In this document: piece by piece, positions 45,260 through 54,844 of the stretch | Layout of the letters: each line of letters opens with the position of its first letter | Position numbering within the stretch: the first letter of the stretch is position 1 | Source of the DNA: Iocasia fonsfrigidae | GTDB lineage: Bacteria > Bacillota > Halanaerobiia > Halanaerobiales > DTU029 | NCBI RefSeq assembly: GCF_017751145.1 | Contig: NZ_CP046640.1 | Span: 910,137 to 974,136 of the forward strand | Reading direction: 5' to 3' | DNA length: 64,000 nt | Notes under the pieces: model-generated | Seen by the model: the letters and a program-made list of their open reading frames with translations, nothing else | The model's database searches: none | Told to the model about the DNA's origin: nothing | Made by a program: the position numbers and the translations under genes

Positions 45260-48109
45260 TTATTTTTCCTGAAAAATAACAGGCATTGAAAATTTAACTA
45301 TTGTACCTTGTTTTTCTTTGCTTTTTATTTCTAAATTTCCCTTACTGTCAAAATATAACTTTAATCTTTTATATACATTTTTTACCCCGATACCACAATC
45401 AGAGGATTTCTCTGTTTCCTCAGATTGAAGATTATCTCTAATCTTCTTTAGATTTTCAGCTTTAATTCCTATTCCATTGTCTTTAATTGTAAAATGCATT
45501 ATATTATTTCTAATAAAACCACTGATAGAGATAATACCTCCTTCTTCTAATTCTCCTAAACCATGTTCGATGGCATTTTCTACTATTGGCTGGAGTATAA
45601 GTTTGGGTATTTTACATTTTTTAACTTCTTCCTTTACATCAATAATAACCCTGAATTTATCCTGATATCTTAAATTTTGAATATAGATATAGTTATTTAA
45701 GTGTTGTAGTTCCTCCTTAACAGTAATAAATTTATTATCTTTGGAAATAGTTCCGCGAAAGAAGTTGCCCAGGGCTGTAGTCATATCACAGATTTCCAGG
45801 GCCCCCTTTGTATAAGCCATCCATTTTATAGATTCTAAGGTATTATAGAGAAAATGGGGGTTTATTTGTTGTTGTAGTGCATTTAATTGGGCCTCTTTTT
45901 CTAAAAACATTAATTTGCTTTCATGTAATTTGACCTGATAGTTTTCTTTAATTAGTTCATTTATTCGTTTAATCATACTATTGAACTGCTTGGTTAAAAT
46001 GGCAATTTCATCATTACCCTGGTTAGCTACCTGTATGCTTAGGTCATTGTTTTTAGTTATTCTTTTCATAGCATTTTCTAATGTGTTTAAACGCCTGGTT
46101 ATACTCAATGAAATTAGTGATGATATTCCCAATAATATAATAAAACAGGAGGTAATGAATAATATATTTATTTTACTTAATGGTATTAATTTGTTGTTTA
46201 TTTGACTATATGGGACTAAACCGATTAATTTAAAATTATGGCTGTCAGTAGTCTCCTGGCTTACCAAATATTTATTGCCTTGATAACTAAGTGATGTATC
46301 TTCACTTTTAAGGAGGCTTAGTATATTAGCATCTGATTTAAATAAAAGACCATTGTCATTACGGTTAATAATCTGGCCGTCCTGGGTAGATATAAGAAAA
46401 TATGACTTGTCTTCTAAATTAGAAAAGCTGTATAAGTTAAAAAAATCCTTTTTTAAATAAAAAACCGCGTAAGCAATTATCTCCTGAAAATTATGGTTTT
46501 GTATACTACGGATAGTCCTGGAAAATGTAATAAGTGAATCTGTATAGTAATTATTGTTAGTTTTAAGAAATTGCAGTTGGCCTTTACTATTCTCCATTTC
46601 TGCAAAAAAGTTTTTATTAACTCTTTCTACAGGAAAGGTATTAAAGTAAATTGAGGAATAAAGGTTATCTCCCTGGGTATTATATAGACTTAAGGCCAGT
46701 AAATCTGGTTTGTCCATTTTAATATATGAGAAAAATTTATCAATAGGGATATTGTCTTTATTGTTTTTATTTACAAAGGACTGAACCTGGGAAGAATAGG
46801 CAATTCGTTTAGTAAACTCGTCTATTTTTTGCAGGTTATAATCCAGGTTTTCTTTTACCATTTTTATATTATTGGTTGATAATTTTTTGACTTCATCTCT
46901 GTAGATATTATAATATGTGGAAAAGAGTATGGAAATAAAAATAAGATTTGGTATAATGATTGTTATAAAAAAATATATAATAATTTTACTTTTGATACTC
47001 AATCTATTATAAAAACTACTATTAATATTTTCATCCTGGTAGTTTATATTTGGTAGGGATAGTTCTTCAGAGAATTTATCAGTGAGCTTGTGAAAGGGTT
47101 CAGCAATTTTTTTAGAAAATATATAGGAAGATATAGTAACTAATAATACACAGATAATACTATATGTGATAGAATATTTTTTAATATTATATAGTTCCTT
47201 CAAAATGTTTTTAATTGGAGTATAGGCTATAAGATTAAAGCCGTAGGGGTTTAGTTTTTCCTGAACCACCAATTGCTGTTCATTATTTATACTGCTTATC
47301 TTATAACCGGTATTATTTAAAGCTATTTTGTCATGATTATTAGAGTTGGACCAGATTAATTCATGTTTATAATCATATAATACCAGGTTTTTTTGGGGAT
47401 CACTAGCTGTCAAAGATGATATAAAATCTGGATAAAATGATACAATAATTGCACCTTTAATTGTATTTTCCTGGTCCCTGATTTTTCTAAGATAAACGAG
47501 ACGGTTGTTTAATAAATTATATATTTTACCCTCAGTCTTATTTGTGCCAGTAAATAATGTTTTTTCTTGAAAGTAAAAGGGGAGTCCTTCTTCTTTATTA
47601 TTTAAGATGTCTCCTTTATCATTGAATTCTGAAAAGTTAAAATTATTACCCAGGTAATGTCCAGAGCTGCCCCAGTTATAGTAATAAGCAAAGTCGTTTA
47701 TACCTAATAAGATCACACTATCTATATAGTTTTGTTGAAATAAAATACTATCTAATTCCCTGGTGATTATGTTTGTAGTAATACTGATATTACTGAAATC
47801 GTCAGTAAGCCTGCTGTTAGTTAAGGATTTACGTATAGCTTCATTATTGTATATCTGACGTATGTTTCCTTCTATAGTTTCAAAAAATGTCTCTATATAT
47901 GAAGCGCTTATATGAAGATACCTGTATTCGTAGTCAACATTTTCACGGATGATTAAACTATAGACAATGTGTTGGGAAAAAAAATAAAGAACAGGTACAG
48001 ATATCAGGGTTATAAGCAGGGAATAGAATAGTAGCTTTTTCCGTATGTCAAAGCTTTTAAATATCTTAAGTATTTTAAAGATTGTTGTCATCATTGCACC
48101 TACTATCAT
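45260..48109 (-). CDS. large sensor histidine kinase, YesM type, with two sensor modules
   Basis: A 949-residue kinase, about 350 longer than usual. Four membrane helices are visible (about 25-45, 308-330, 378-402, 640-665). They enclose two separate extracytoplasmic sensor parts (about 46-307 and 403-639), and a HAMP (RRLNTLENAMKRI) follows only the last. Phospho-acceptor His752 is in QINPHFLYNT; the ATPase part has ENAIEHGL and NGIGI. Its ATG at 48109 overlaps the stop of the response regulator gene (TAATG); a later ATG at 48091 behind TAGGTG is also possible. It is divergent from an ABC operon it likely controls. Confidence 0.9.
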   Translation of the reverse strand: MIVGAMMTTIFKILKIFKSFDIRKKLLFYSLLITLISVPVLYFFSQHIVYSLIIRENVDYEYRYLHISASYIETFFETIEGNIRQIYNNEAIRKSLTNSRLTDDFSNISITTNIITRELDSILFQQNYIDSVILLGINDFAYYYNWGSSGHYLGNNFNFSEFNDKGDILNNKEEGLPFYFQEKTLFTGTNKTEGKIYNLLNNRLVYLRKIRDQENTIKGAIIVSFYPDFISSLTASDPQKNLVLYDYKHELIWSNSNNHDKIALNNTGYKISSINNEQQLVVQEKLNPYGFNLIAYTPIKNILKELYNIKKYSITYSIICVLLVTISSYIFSKKIAEPFHKLTDKFSEELSLPNINYQDENINSSFYNRLSIKSKIIIYFFITIIIPNLIFISILFSTYYNIYRDEVKKLSTNNIKMVKENLDYNLQKIDEFTKRIAYSSQVQSFVNKNNKDNIPIDKFFSYIKMDKPDLLALSLYNTQGDNLYSSIYFNTFPVERVNKNFFAEMENSKGQLQFLKTNNNYYTDSLITFSRTIRSIQNHNFQEIIAYAVFYLKKDFFNLYSFSNLEDKSYFLISTQDGQIINRNDNGLLFKSDANILSLLKSEDTSLSYQGNKYLVSQETTDSHNFKLIGLVPYSQINNKLIPLSKINILFITSCFIILLGISSLISLSITRRLNTLENAMKRITKNNDLSIQVANQGNDEIAILTKQFNSMIKRINELIKENYQVKLHESKLMFLEKEAQLNALQQQINPHFLYNTLESIKWMAYTKGALEICDMTTALGNFFRGTISKDNKFITVKEELQHLNNYIYIQNLRYQDKFRVIIDVKEEVKKCKIPKLILQPIVENAIEHGLGELEEGGIISISGFIRNNIMHFTIKDNGIGIKAENLKKIRDNLQSEETEKSSDCGIGVKNVYKRLKLYFDSKGNLEIKSKEKQGTIVKFSMPVIFQEK

Positions 48110-49704
48110 TATAAATTCGATTTACGGTATTCATTAGGGGTAAGACCAGTGTTTTTTTTGAAGATTTCAGTAAAATATTTGGGATTTTTATAACCAACCA
48201 GGTCACCTACCTGATATATTTTAAGATCCAACCTTTTTAATAATTCCTTGGCCTTTGCTAAACGATAATTGCTTAGATAATCTATAAAATTTTGGCCGGT
48301 TTCCTGTTTGAATAATACACTCAAGTAACTGGGATTTAAATATACATTGTCAGCTACTTCTTTTAGAGTTATTTTTTTATTATAATTATCTCTGATATAT
48401 TTTATTGCTTTGTGAATTGCTGGATAGGATGACTGGGCGGTATTATTATTAACTTTTGCAGTTAATTTAACCACCTTGATAATTAAATCCCTGAGTTTAT
48501 TTTCAAGCTCGGTAAGTGTTTCCAGATTCCTTATAAAAGTAGTAAATGGTGGTGTTATATTATAGCTTTTCTCCAGGGATATATCATGGTTTATCAGGCG
48601 GTGTTCTAATATATTTAAGAACTGAACTATATTTTTTTTAATTGCTGTAATACTGTATTTCTTGCTTTTGCTAATTGACTGCCAGTAAGTTAGGAAATTT
48701 TTCAGGCTTTCTTTTTTATTACCCTCCATAATTGAATTTAAGAGGCTGTTTTCCTGGCTATAAGGATAGTTATTAGTAGATTCTGTTATGTTTTCTTCAT
48801 TATAGATATAATTAACCCTTTTAGCTTGATGGTAGAGATATTTTTGGACTAATGATAGGGCATCCTGGTAACTCTCTGCTAGTGACAATATATTTTTGCA
48901 AATACGGCCCACTGCCATAGTAAAATTATTAGTATTGTCTCCAGATAGATGACCATCAAGTATATCGATAATGTGGTTTATTTGCTTTTCTAATAAACTT
49001 CGTGAGTTTTTTGTAGGTGTTAAGATAAGTAAAAACTGCTGTTCGGATTGTATTAATAATTCTCCGAGGTTATTACTTAATAAATAATCAGAGAGCTTAA
49101 TAGTGATTTTTAGATCAAATATTTTATGGAAATTTATAATTGTACAATTAAGGTAATCTTTATTTAGGTTTAATTCCAGTAGGTCTGTTTTTTCCTTGAC
49201 TTCTTCATAGTCGGTAATTTTACCTTCGACTAAATCCTTTAAAAATTGGTTTCTGGCAATGGGTAGGGTTTCTTGGATCTGTTTTTTATAGGTCTTTAAC
49301 TTTTGTAATTCTTTTCTTTTACTATTTAATTCTTTTTTGATTTTTTTAAATAGTTTTTGTAAATCTTTAAAGTTAAAGGGTTTTAATAAATAGTCATAGA
49401 CCTGATTCTTGACTGCTTCCCTGGCATAGTTAAATTCCTTGTAACCAGACAGAATGATTACTATTATATGGGGATATTTTTCCCTTACAATTCTACTCAT
49501 TTCTAAACCGTTCATTACAGGCATTTTTATGTCAGCTATGATAAGATCTATATCCTTATCCTCCAGGTGTTCAAGGGCCTTTTTTCCATTTTTAGCTGAA
49601 CATACGGCCTGAAAACCAAGTTTTTCCCACTCATAAGACATAAGTCCTTCTCGGATAAAGAATTCATCATCTACTACCATGATATTATAATAGTGCTCAG
49701 CCAT
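48109..49704 (-). CDS. response regulator with AraC-type domain, YesN type
   Basis: 531 residues: receiver domain with VDDE, phospho-acceptor Asp58 in IADIKMPV and Lys in LLKPFNF; a long middle part; and a C-terminal AraC domain (LNPSYLSVLFKQETGQNF, LVGYKNPKYFTEIFKKNTG). RBS AAAGGGGA lies 7 nt before ATG 49704. Partner of the kinase at 45260-48109 and divergent from the importer genes at 50073-53035. Confidence 0.92.
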   Translation of the reverse strand: MAEHYYNIMVVDDEFFIREGLMSYEWEKLGFQAVCSAKNGKKALEHLEDKDIDLIIADIKMPVMNGLEMSRIVREKYPHIIVIILSGYKEFNYAREAVKNQVYDYLLKPFNFKDLQKLFKKIKKELNSKRKELQKLKTYKKQIQETLPIARNQFLKDLVEGKITDYEEVKEKTDLLELNLNKDYLNCTIINFHKIFDLKITIKLSDYLLSNNLGELLIQSEQQFLLILTPTKNSRSLLEKQINHIIDILDGHLSGDNTNNFTMAVGRICKNILSLAESYQDALSLVQKYLYHQAKRVNYIYNEENITESTNNYPYSQENSLLNSIMEGNKKESLKNFLTYWQSISKSKKYSITAIKKNIVQFLNILEHRLINHDISLEKSYNITPPFTTFIRNLETLTELENKLRDLIIKVVKLTAKVNNNTAQSSYPAIHKAIKYIRDNYNKKITLKEVADNVYLNPSYLSVLFKQETGQNFIDYLSNYRLAKAKELLKRLDLKIYQVGDLVGYKNPKYFTEIFKKNTGLTPNEYRKSNL

Positions 49705-49770
49705 ATAGATTCCCCTTTATCGAATTTTAACTAAATATAATTAATTATGCAAAAAGCTATTATGAGTGTG

Positions 49771-49824
49771 TGTTCGAAAAGATATATAATCCCCGGCGGG
49801 GCATATACTGATACTTTTCGAACA
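49771..49824. repeat. isolated inverted repeat with a GC-rich centre
   Basis: TGTTCGAAAAGATA (49771-49784) is matched by TATCAGT-side ATACTTTTCGAACA (49811-49824), around an inner CCCC/GGGG hairpin (49791-49801). GC-rich and unlike its AT-rich surroundings; no T tract. It lies in the 368-bp gap between two divergent operons, which otherwise holds only promoter-like sequence. Confidence 0.6.
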
Positions 49825-49918
49825 GACTCTATGATTAAAAAAAATTGAATTTTACTACTTTTATTTTACTATAAAACCTACCCAATATGCAAAATTATTT
49901 GAAAATACCAAAAAATAC

Positions 49919-50000
49919 AGGTATAAAACTAAAATATACCTCCTTATAAATTAGCTGAAAATTTGTTATTATTGATTATAGTGTAAAATAAAATTATATT
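49919..50000 (+). promoter_or_regulatory. possible promoter and operator of the second ABC operon
   Basis: TTGATT (49972-49977), 17 bp, TATATT (49995-50000). Upstream is the inverted repeat AGGTATA (49919-49925) / TATACCT (49935-49941), a candidate site for the divergent YesN-like regulator. Confidence 0.35.
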
Positions 50001-50072
50001 TTGTAGAAAGGGGGGTATACCAGTTAAAAACCTGGATTCAAATCATTAAAAAAAATTTAAGGGGGATTTTTA

Positions 50073-51296
50073 ATGAGAAAGGTTTTATTTGTGCTAACAT
50101 TTACTTTATTATTGGTTTTGACTGCTGTTAATGTATTGGCTCAGACTGATATTACTTACTGGTTATGGCTGGATGACCCAACAGACCCGACAATTAAAAA
50201 TTTAGTTGAAGAATATAATAAAACACATCCAGATATTAATGTGAATATGGAAATGATCCCGATGTCACAGTATCATGATAGGCTTGCTACAGCCCTGGCA
50301 ACCAATTCTGGACCAGATGTGGCCAGGTTTAAGATATGGTGGCTTGGGGAATTTGAAAAGGCTGGATTATTAGAGGGGCTGGATAATTATATAAATTCTT
50401 GGGATATGAAGAATGATGTTATTGATAACCTGTGGGATACCGGTAAGGTTCCCGGTAAGGATGAAGTTTACATGATGCCACACCAGTTTATTAGTTTTTA
50501 TATGTATTACCGCCAGGACTGGTTTGAAGAAAATGGTTTAAGTGAACCAGTAAGCTTTGCAGATATGCTTGAGGCGGGGAAGGCTTTTACAGACCCGGAT
50601 GAGCAGCGCTATGGTTTTGCACTACGTGGTGGCGCAGGCGGTGGTGACCAGTGGCTGGCCTTTATGTTAGCAGGTGGAGCCAGGGTGATAGATGAAGATG
50701 GGAATGTTATTATTAATAATGATACGGCTGTTGAGGTAAATCAATTGTATATTGATCTTTTCCGCAAACATCATATTGCACCACCTACCTGTCCTACAGA
50801 TGGCTTTGCCCAAATAATGGGTGGTTTCCAGTCAGGTAATACTGCTATGGCTATGCATCATGTAGGTTCTTCTAAAACTATGCAAGAGGCTCTAGGGGAC
50901 AATGTTGCGGTAACAGCTATACCTCAAAAAGACCCTGATAATCCTGCAACAATTGCTGCTATGAGTGGACATGTAATGTTTAAAACCTCTGCTAAAAAAG
51001 ACGCAGCCTTTAAATTTATGTCCTGGATGACTGAAAAACGTGCTATGGAGAAATGGACTAATTCGGCAGATGGCCAGTTACCTGTCCTGAAATCAGTTGC
51101 CCGGATGCCTAAATTCCAGGATGACCCATTTTATAAGGTATCAATGGAGGCTGCAGATTATGCTAAAACCTGGCCACCATTACCAGGTGTAGGCTATATA
51201 ACCTCTTCATTATGGCAGGAATTAATGCAAAAAGCACTTCTAGGTGAAATTAGTAGTCAGGAAATGCTTGATCAAATTGCAGAAAATATACAATAG
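50073..51296 (+). CDS. extracellular solute-binding protein, family 1
   Basis: Binding protein of a second sugar ABC importer, 407 residues. Signal peptide (1-23) cleaved near VLAQ, no lipobox. The mature part has the family 1 pattern (YWLWLDDPTDPTIKNLVEEY, GPDVARFKIWW, FKFMSWMTEKRAMEKW). AAGGGGGA precedes ATG 50073. The stop codon is TAG at 51294-51296, and the following permease frame continues in the same phase. Confidence 0.92.
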   Translation: MRKVLFVLTFTLLLVLTAVNVLAQTDITYWLWLDDPTDPTIKNLVEEYNKTHPDINVNMEMIPMSQYHDRLATALATNSGPDVARFKIWWLGEFEKAGLLEGLDNYINSWDMKNDVIDNLWDTGKVPGKDEVYMMPHQFISFYMYYRQDWFEENGLSEPVSFADMLEAGKAFTDPDEQRYGFALRGGAGGGDQWLAFMLAGGARVIDEDGNVIINNDTAVEVNQLYIDLFRKHHIAPPTCPTDGFAQIMGGFQSGNTAMAMHHVGSSKTMQEALGDNVAVTAIPQKDPDNPATIAAMSGHVMFKTSAKKDAAFKFMSWMTEKRAMEKWTNSADGQLPVLKSVARMPKFQDDPFYKVSMEAADYAKTWPPLPGVGYITSSLWQELMQKALLGEISSQEMLDQIAENIQ

Positions 51297-51311
51297 AAGG
51301 GGGTTGTTATT

Positions 51312-52205
51312 ATTAAACTATATGATAAAAGGGCGCAGTTCTGGCTGCGCTCTATCCTCTTAGGTCCAAGTCTGTTTTTGCTGGTTTGTATTATAGCATA
51401 TCCAGTTTATTATGCTATTGTTTTAAGTCTAACAAATACACATCTTTTAATGCCAAATGCTTCTGAGTTTATTGGTCTTAAGAATTATATTGAACTTTTT
51501 TTAAATAAGGATTTTTATACTGCATTGTATCGTTCTATTGTCTGGGTGATTTCCTGTGTATCCTTTCAATTGATTGCCGGCTTAATCGGGGCGCTGATAA
51601 TGGATCAGAATTTTAAAGGTCGAGGTCTTGTCAGGGGTATTTCCTTAGTACCCTGGGCTACTCCTAGTGTTTTGGTGGCTTTAATGTGGGCCTGGTTACT
51701 TGATGGTAACTATGGGGTTATCAATGATTTGCTGCAAAAATTAGGACTGATTAGACATTATATTCCCTGGTTAGCCCAGGGCAGTACTGCCTTGCCCAGT
51801 GTTATTCTGGCTAACATATGGCAGGGAACACCATTTTTTGCGGTTATGTTGCTGGCTTCACTGCAGTCAATACCTGAAGAATTGTATGAAGCTGCCAAGA
51901 TAGATTCAGCTAATTCATGGCAGATATTCTGGTATATTAAATTGCCCTTTCTGCTGCCGACTATTTTGATTACTAGTATGTTAAGAATCATGTGGACAGC
52001 AAATTATATGGATTTAATATATATTATGACAGGTGGAGGGCCGGGTAGTAGTAGTATGATTCTACCTGTTTATTCATATATAAAGGCCTACAAAAAATTG
52101 GAAATGGGGCAGGGTGCTGCAGTGGCTATCATTCAGGTTGTTTTATTATTAATAGTAGTTTTATGGTATTTACGTTTACTAAAGAAAAGGGGGCGTGATT
52201 TTTAA
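51312..52205 (+). CDS. sugar ABC transporter permease (MalF/UgpA type) with an apparent ATT start
   Basis: Membrane permease with the EAA loop YEAAKIDSANSWQIFWYIKL. The first NTG codon in frame is TTG 51378, but that lies inside the first membrane helix and would drop the conserved head KLYDKRAQFWLRSILLGPS, which is encoded in frame just upstream. Between the previous gene's TAG and that head there is no ATG, GTG or TTG in frame; two ATT codons (51309, 51312) lie 5 and 8 nt after AAGGGGG. I use 51312, giving 297 residues, the normal family length. An ATT start, or a 1-nt sequence error (a TTG at 51304 and ATG at 51322 are out of frame), are the alternatives. Confidence 0.75.
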   Translation: MKLYDKRAQFWLRSILLGPSLFLLVCIIAYPVYYAIVLSLTNTHLLMPNASEFIGLKNYIELFLNKDFYTALYRSIVWVISCVSFQLIAGLIGALIMDQNFKGRGLVRGISLVPWATPSVLVALMWAWLLDGNYGVINDLLQKLGLIRHYIPWLAQGSTALPSVILANIWQGTPFFAVMLLASLQSIPEELYEAAKIDSANSWQIFWYIKLPFLLPTILITSMLRIMWTANYMDLIYIMTGGGPGSSSMILPVYSYIKAYKKLEMGQGAAVAIIQVVLLLIVVLWYLRLLKKRGRDF

Positions 52206-53035
52206 TGAACAAGACAAAAATAACGTCTAGGCTGAAATACTTGGTTATATTTGGCTGGTTATTTTTTATTATTGCACCATACCTATGGATGTTTATAACA
52301 TCACTGAAACCACCGGCAGAAATATACACCAAAACAATAAATTACTGGCCCAATAACCCTAGCATAGAATCTTATCTAAGCCTATTAAAAACCACGCCAT
52401 TTATCAGGTATTTTTTAAATAGCTTGCTTGTTGCTGTTGGTACAACAGTTATAGCCTTAATTGCTTCAGTAACTGCGGCTTTTGTTTTTTCAAGGTTACC
52501 TTTTCGCGGCAGCAGGGGTTTGTTATCTGGTATGTTAGTATCACAGATGGTTCCAGCCATACTGCTGGCGATACCATTGTTTTTGATATTTAATAAACTA
52601 AGCTTTGTAAATTCTATTGTCAAACTAATTCTGGCCCACAGCACATATGCGATTCCCTTTGCAACCTGGACAATGACCGGGTTTATAAATGAGATACCAA
52701 GGAGTATTGATGAAGCTGCTGCTATTGATGGTGCCAGTCCACTGCAGATATTCTGGCATGTTTTATTACCACTGATTATACCTGGTGTAGTTGGTGTTGC
52801 CACCTATATATTTATTTTTTCCTGGAAAGAATTTTTATATGCTTTAACACTAACCTCCAGGACAGTTGATAGGACATTACCTATCGGACTGCATACATTT
52901 ATGGGTGAATACACTATTCGTTGGGATCTTTTAACTTCAGCCGGGGTTATTACTGTAATACCTGTTATTTTGATCTTTGTGTTAGGTCAGAAATATTTGA
53001 TTGCCGGTTTGACTGCCGGTTCTACAAAAGGATAG
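52205..53035 (+). CDS. sugar ABC transporter permease (MalG type)
   Basis: Second permease of the importer, 276 residues, six membrane segments and EAA loop (DEAAAIDGASPLQIFWHVLL). ATG overlaps the previous stop (TAATG), so the two permeases are translationally coupled. No ATPase gene adjoins; a shared multi-importer ATPase is probably used. The split transketolase genes follow after 24 nt in the same run. Confidence 0.93.
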   Translation: MNKTKITSRLKYLVIFGWLFFIIAPYLWMFITSLKPPAEIYTKTINYWPNNPSIESYLSLLKTTPFIRYFLNSLLVAVGTTVIALIASVTAAFVFSRLPFRGSRGLLSGMLVSQMVPAILLAIPLFLIFNKLSFVNSIVKLILAHSTYAIPFATWTMTGFINEIPRSIDEAAAIDGASPLQIFWHVLLPLIIPGVVGVATYIFIFSWKEFLYALTLTSRTVDRTLPIGLHTFMGEYTIRWDLLTSAGVITVIPVILIFVLGQKYLIAGLTAGSTKG

Positions 53036-53059
53036 TTATATCAAGAGGGGGTTAAGGGT

Positions 53060-53857
53060 ATGAGTAAAGAATTAGAATATTTTAAGTCAAAAACCGATAT
53101 GATTAGAAGGGATATTATTACTATGTTAGGGGAGGCTGGTTCTGGCCATCCGGGTGGTTCTTTATCAGCTGTAGAAATATTGAGTAGTTTGTATTATGAA
53201 TTAATGGAAAAAGGGGATAAGTTTGTTCTTTCCAAAGGACATTCTGCCCCAGCATTATATTCAATTTTAGCTGATAAAGGGTATTTTGCTAAAAAAGAAT
53301 TAATGACATTACGTAAATTAGGTAGTATTCTTCAGGGACATCCAGATATGAAAAAGACTCCAGGTGTTCATTTTTCAACAGGGTCTTTAGGACAGGGACT
53401 GTCGGCAGCAAATGGGATGGCTATTGCCGCAAAATATGATAAAAGTGATCAAAGAATATATGTTTTACTGGGGGATGGGGAATTACAGGAAGGACAGATC
53501 TGGGAGGCTGTTATGACTGCCAGGCATAGACGCTTAGATAATCTTATTGCCTATGTGGACCATAATAATTTGCAAATTGATGGAAGCTGTGTAGAGGTTA
53601 AATCATTAGATAAGATAAAGGAAAAATTTCTATCCTTTGGTTGGGGTGTTTTTACTATTGATGGTCATGATATAAAAAGTATTATTGAAACCACCAGAAA
53701 AGCATGGCAGGTCAAGGGGAAACCTGTCTGTATAATTTCCAATACTATTAAAGGTAAAGGGATATCTTTTATGGAAGATGAAGTGGGCTGGCATGGTAAA
53801 GCGCCATCTAAGGAAGAGGTTGAACTGGCCTTAAAAGAATTAAAGGGGGTTGAATAA
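53060..53857 (+). CDS. transketolase, N-terminal subunit (second copy)
   Basis: 265 residues, paralogous to 38197-39015. It has SGHPGGSLSAVE (His-Pro-Gly-Gly, where the first copy has HVGG), KGHSAPALY, TGSLGQGLSAANGMA and the ThDP motif GDGELQEGQIWEA ending in DHN. ATG follows AGAGGGGGT. Placed directly after ABC permease genes, so it probably acts on a sugar brought in by that importer. Confidence 0.9.
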   Translation: MSKELEYFKSKTDMIRRDIITMLGEAGSGHPGGSLSAVEILSSLYYELMEKGDKFVLSKGHSAPALYSILADKGYFAKKELMTLRKLGSILQGHPDMKKTPGVHFSTGSLGQGLSAANGMAIAAKYDKSDQRIYVLLGDGELQEGQIWEAVMTARHRRLDNLIAYVDHNNLQIDGSCVEVKSLDKIKEKFLSFGWGVFTIDGHDIKSIIETTRKAWQVKGKPVCIISNTIKGKGISFMEDEVGWHGKAPSKEEVELALKELKGVE

Positions 53858-53858
53858 A

Positions 53859-54788
53859 ATGAATGAGTTAATTGCTACTAGAGATGCATATGGTGAGGCT
53901 CTGGTTGCTCTAGGGGAAAGTGAAGAGATCTTTGTTTTTGATGCTGATTTATCCTGTGCAACCAAAACAGAGCACTTTGCTGCCAAATACCCGGAACGAT
54001 TTTTTCAGATGGGTATTGCTGAACAGGATATGATGGGGACGGCTGCTGGTACAGCAGTTATGGGTAAAACCCCTTTTGTTAGTACCTTTGCCTTGTTTGC
54101 AACTGGCCGGGCCTATGAACAGGTAAGGAATAGTATTGCTTATCCTAATCTTAATGTTAAAATTGCAGCCAGCCATTCAGGCATAACTGTAGGACCAGAT
54201 GGGGGTTCACACCAGTCTGTAGAGGATATTGGCTTGATGAGATTGGTCCCTAATATGAAGGTTGTTGTTCCAGCAGATGCTTATGAAACCAGGAAGGTAT
54301 TAGAGGCTGCCCTGGAGATTGAAGGCCCGTTTTATATACGGCTCGGTAGGAATCCTGTCCCTGTTCTTTTTAATGATGATTATGAATATGAGTTTGGGAA
54401 GATTTCTACCTTAACTGATGGTTCAGACCTTACTATTGCTGCTACTGGTATAATGGTAACAGAGGCTTTACAGGCAGCAAAATTATTAAAAAAAGATGGT
54501 ATTAATGTACGCGTATTAAATGTACATACCATTAAACCCCTGGACAAAGAGACAATTATCAAGGCCGCTGAAGAAACCAAATTAATTGTTAGTGTAGAAG
54601 AACATTCAATTATTGGAGGTCTTGGTGCAGCGATATGTGAACTCCTATGTGAACAAAGACCTACCCCTGTGGTAAGAATGGGGCTAAATGATACCTTTGG
54701 TCAGTCTGGTTCTCCAGAAGAATTATTAGAGTATTATGGTCTTACTGCTGATAATATTGTTAAAAGAGTGAAGACTGTGTTAGCTTAG
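53859..54788 (+). CDS. transketolase, C-terminal subunit (second copy)
   Basis: 309 residues from ATG 53859 (8 nt after AAAGGGGGT; an in-frame TTG at 53850 lies inside that RBS). It carries RFFQMGIAEQDMMGTAAG with the catalytic Glu, then YEQVRNSIAYPNLNVK and VSVEEHSIIGGLG. One base lies between the partner's stop codon and this ATG. Paralogue of 39034-39960. Confidence 0.9.
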   Translation: MNELIATRDAYGEALVALGESEEIFVFDADLSCATKTEHFAAKYPERFFQMGIAEQDMMGTAAGTAVMGKTPFVSTFALFATGRAYEQVRNSIAYPNLNVKIAASHSGITVGPDGGSHQSVEDIGLMRLVPNMKVVVPADAYETRKVLEAALEIEGPFYIRLGRNPVPVLFNDDYEYEFGKISTLTDGSDLTIAATGIMVTEALQAAKLLKKDGINVRVLNVHTIKPLDKETIIKAAEETKLIVSVEEHSIIGGLGAAICELLCEQRPTPVVRMGLNDTFGQSGSPEELLEYYGLTADNIVKRVKTVLA

Positions 54789-54844
54789 AAATAATATTTT
54801 TTATTTTTCATATTAGGTAAATTAAAAAAAAGAATAAGAATTAA

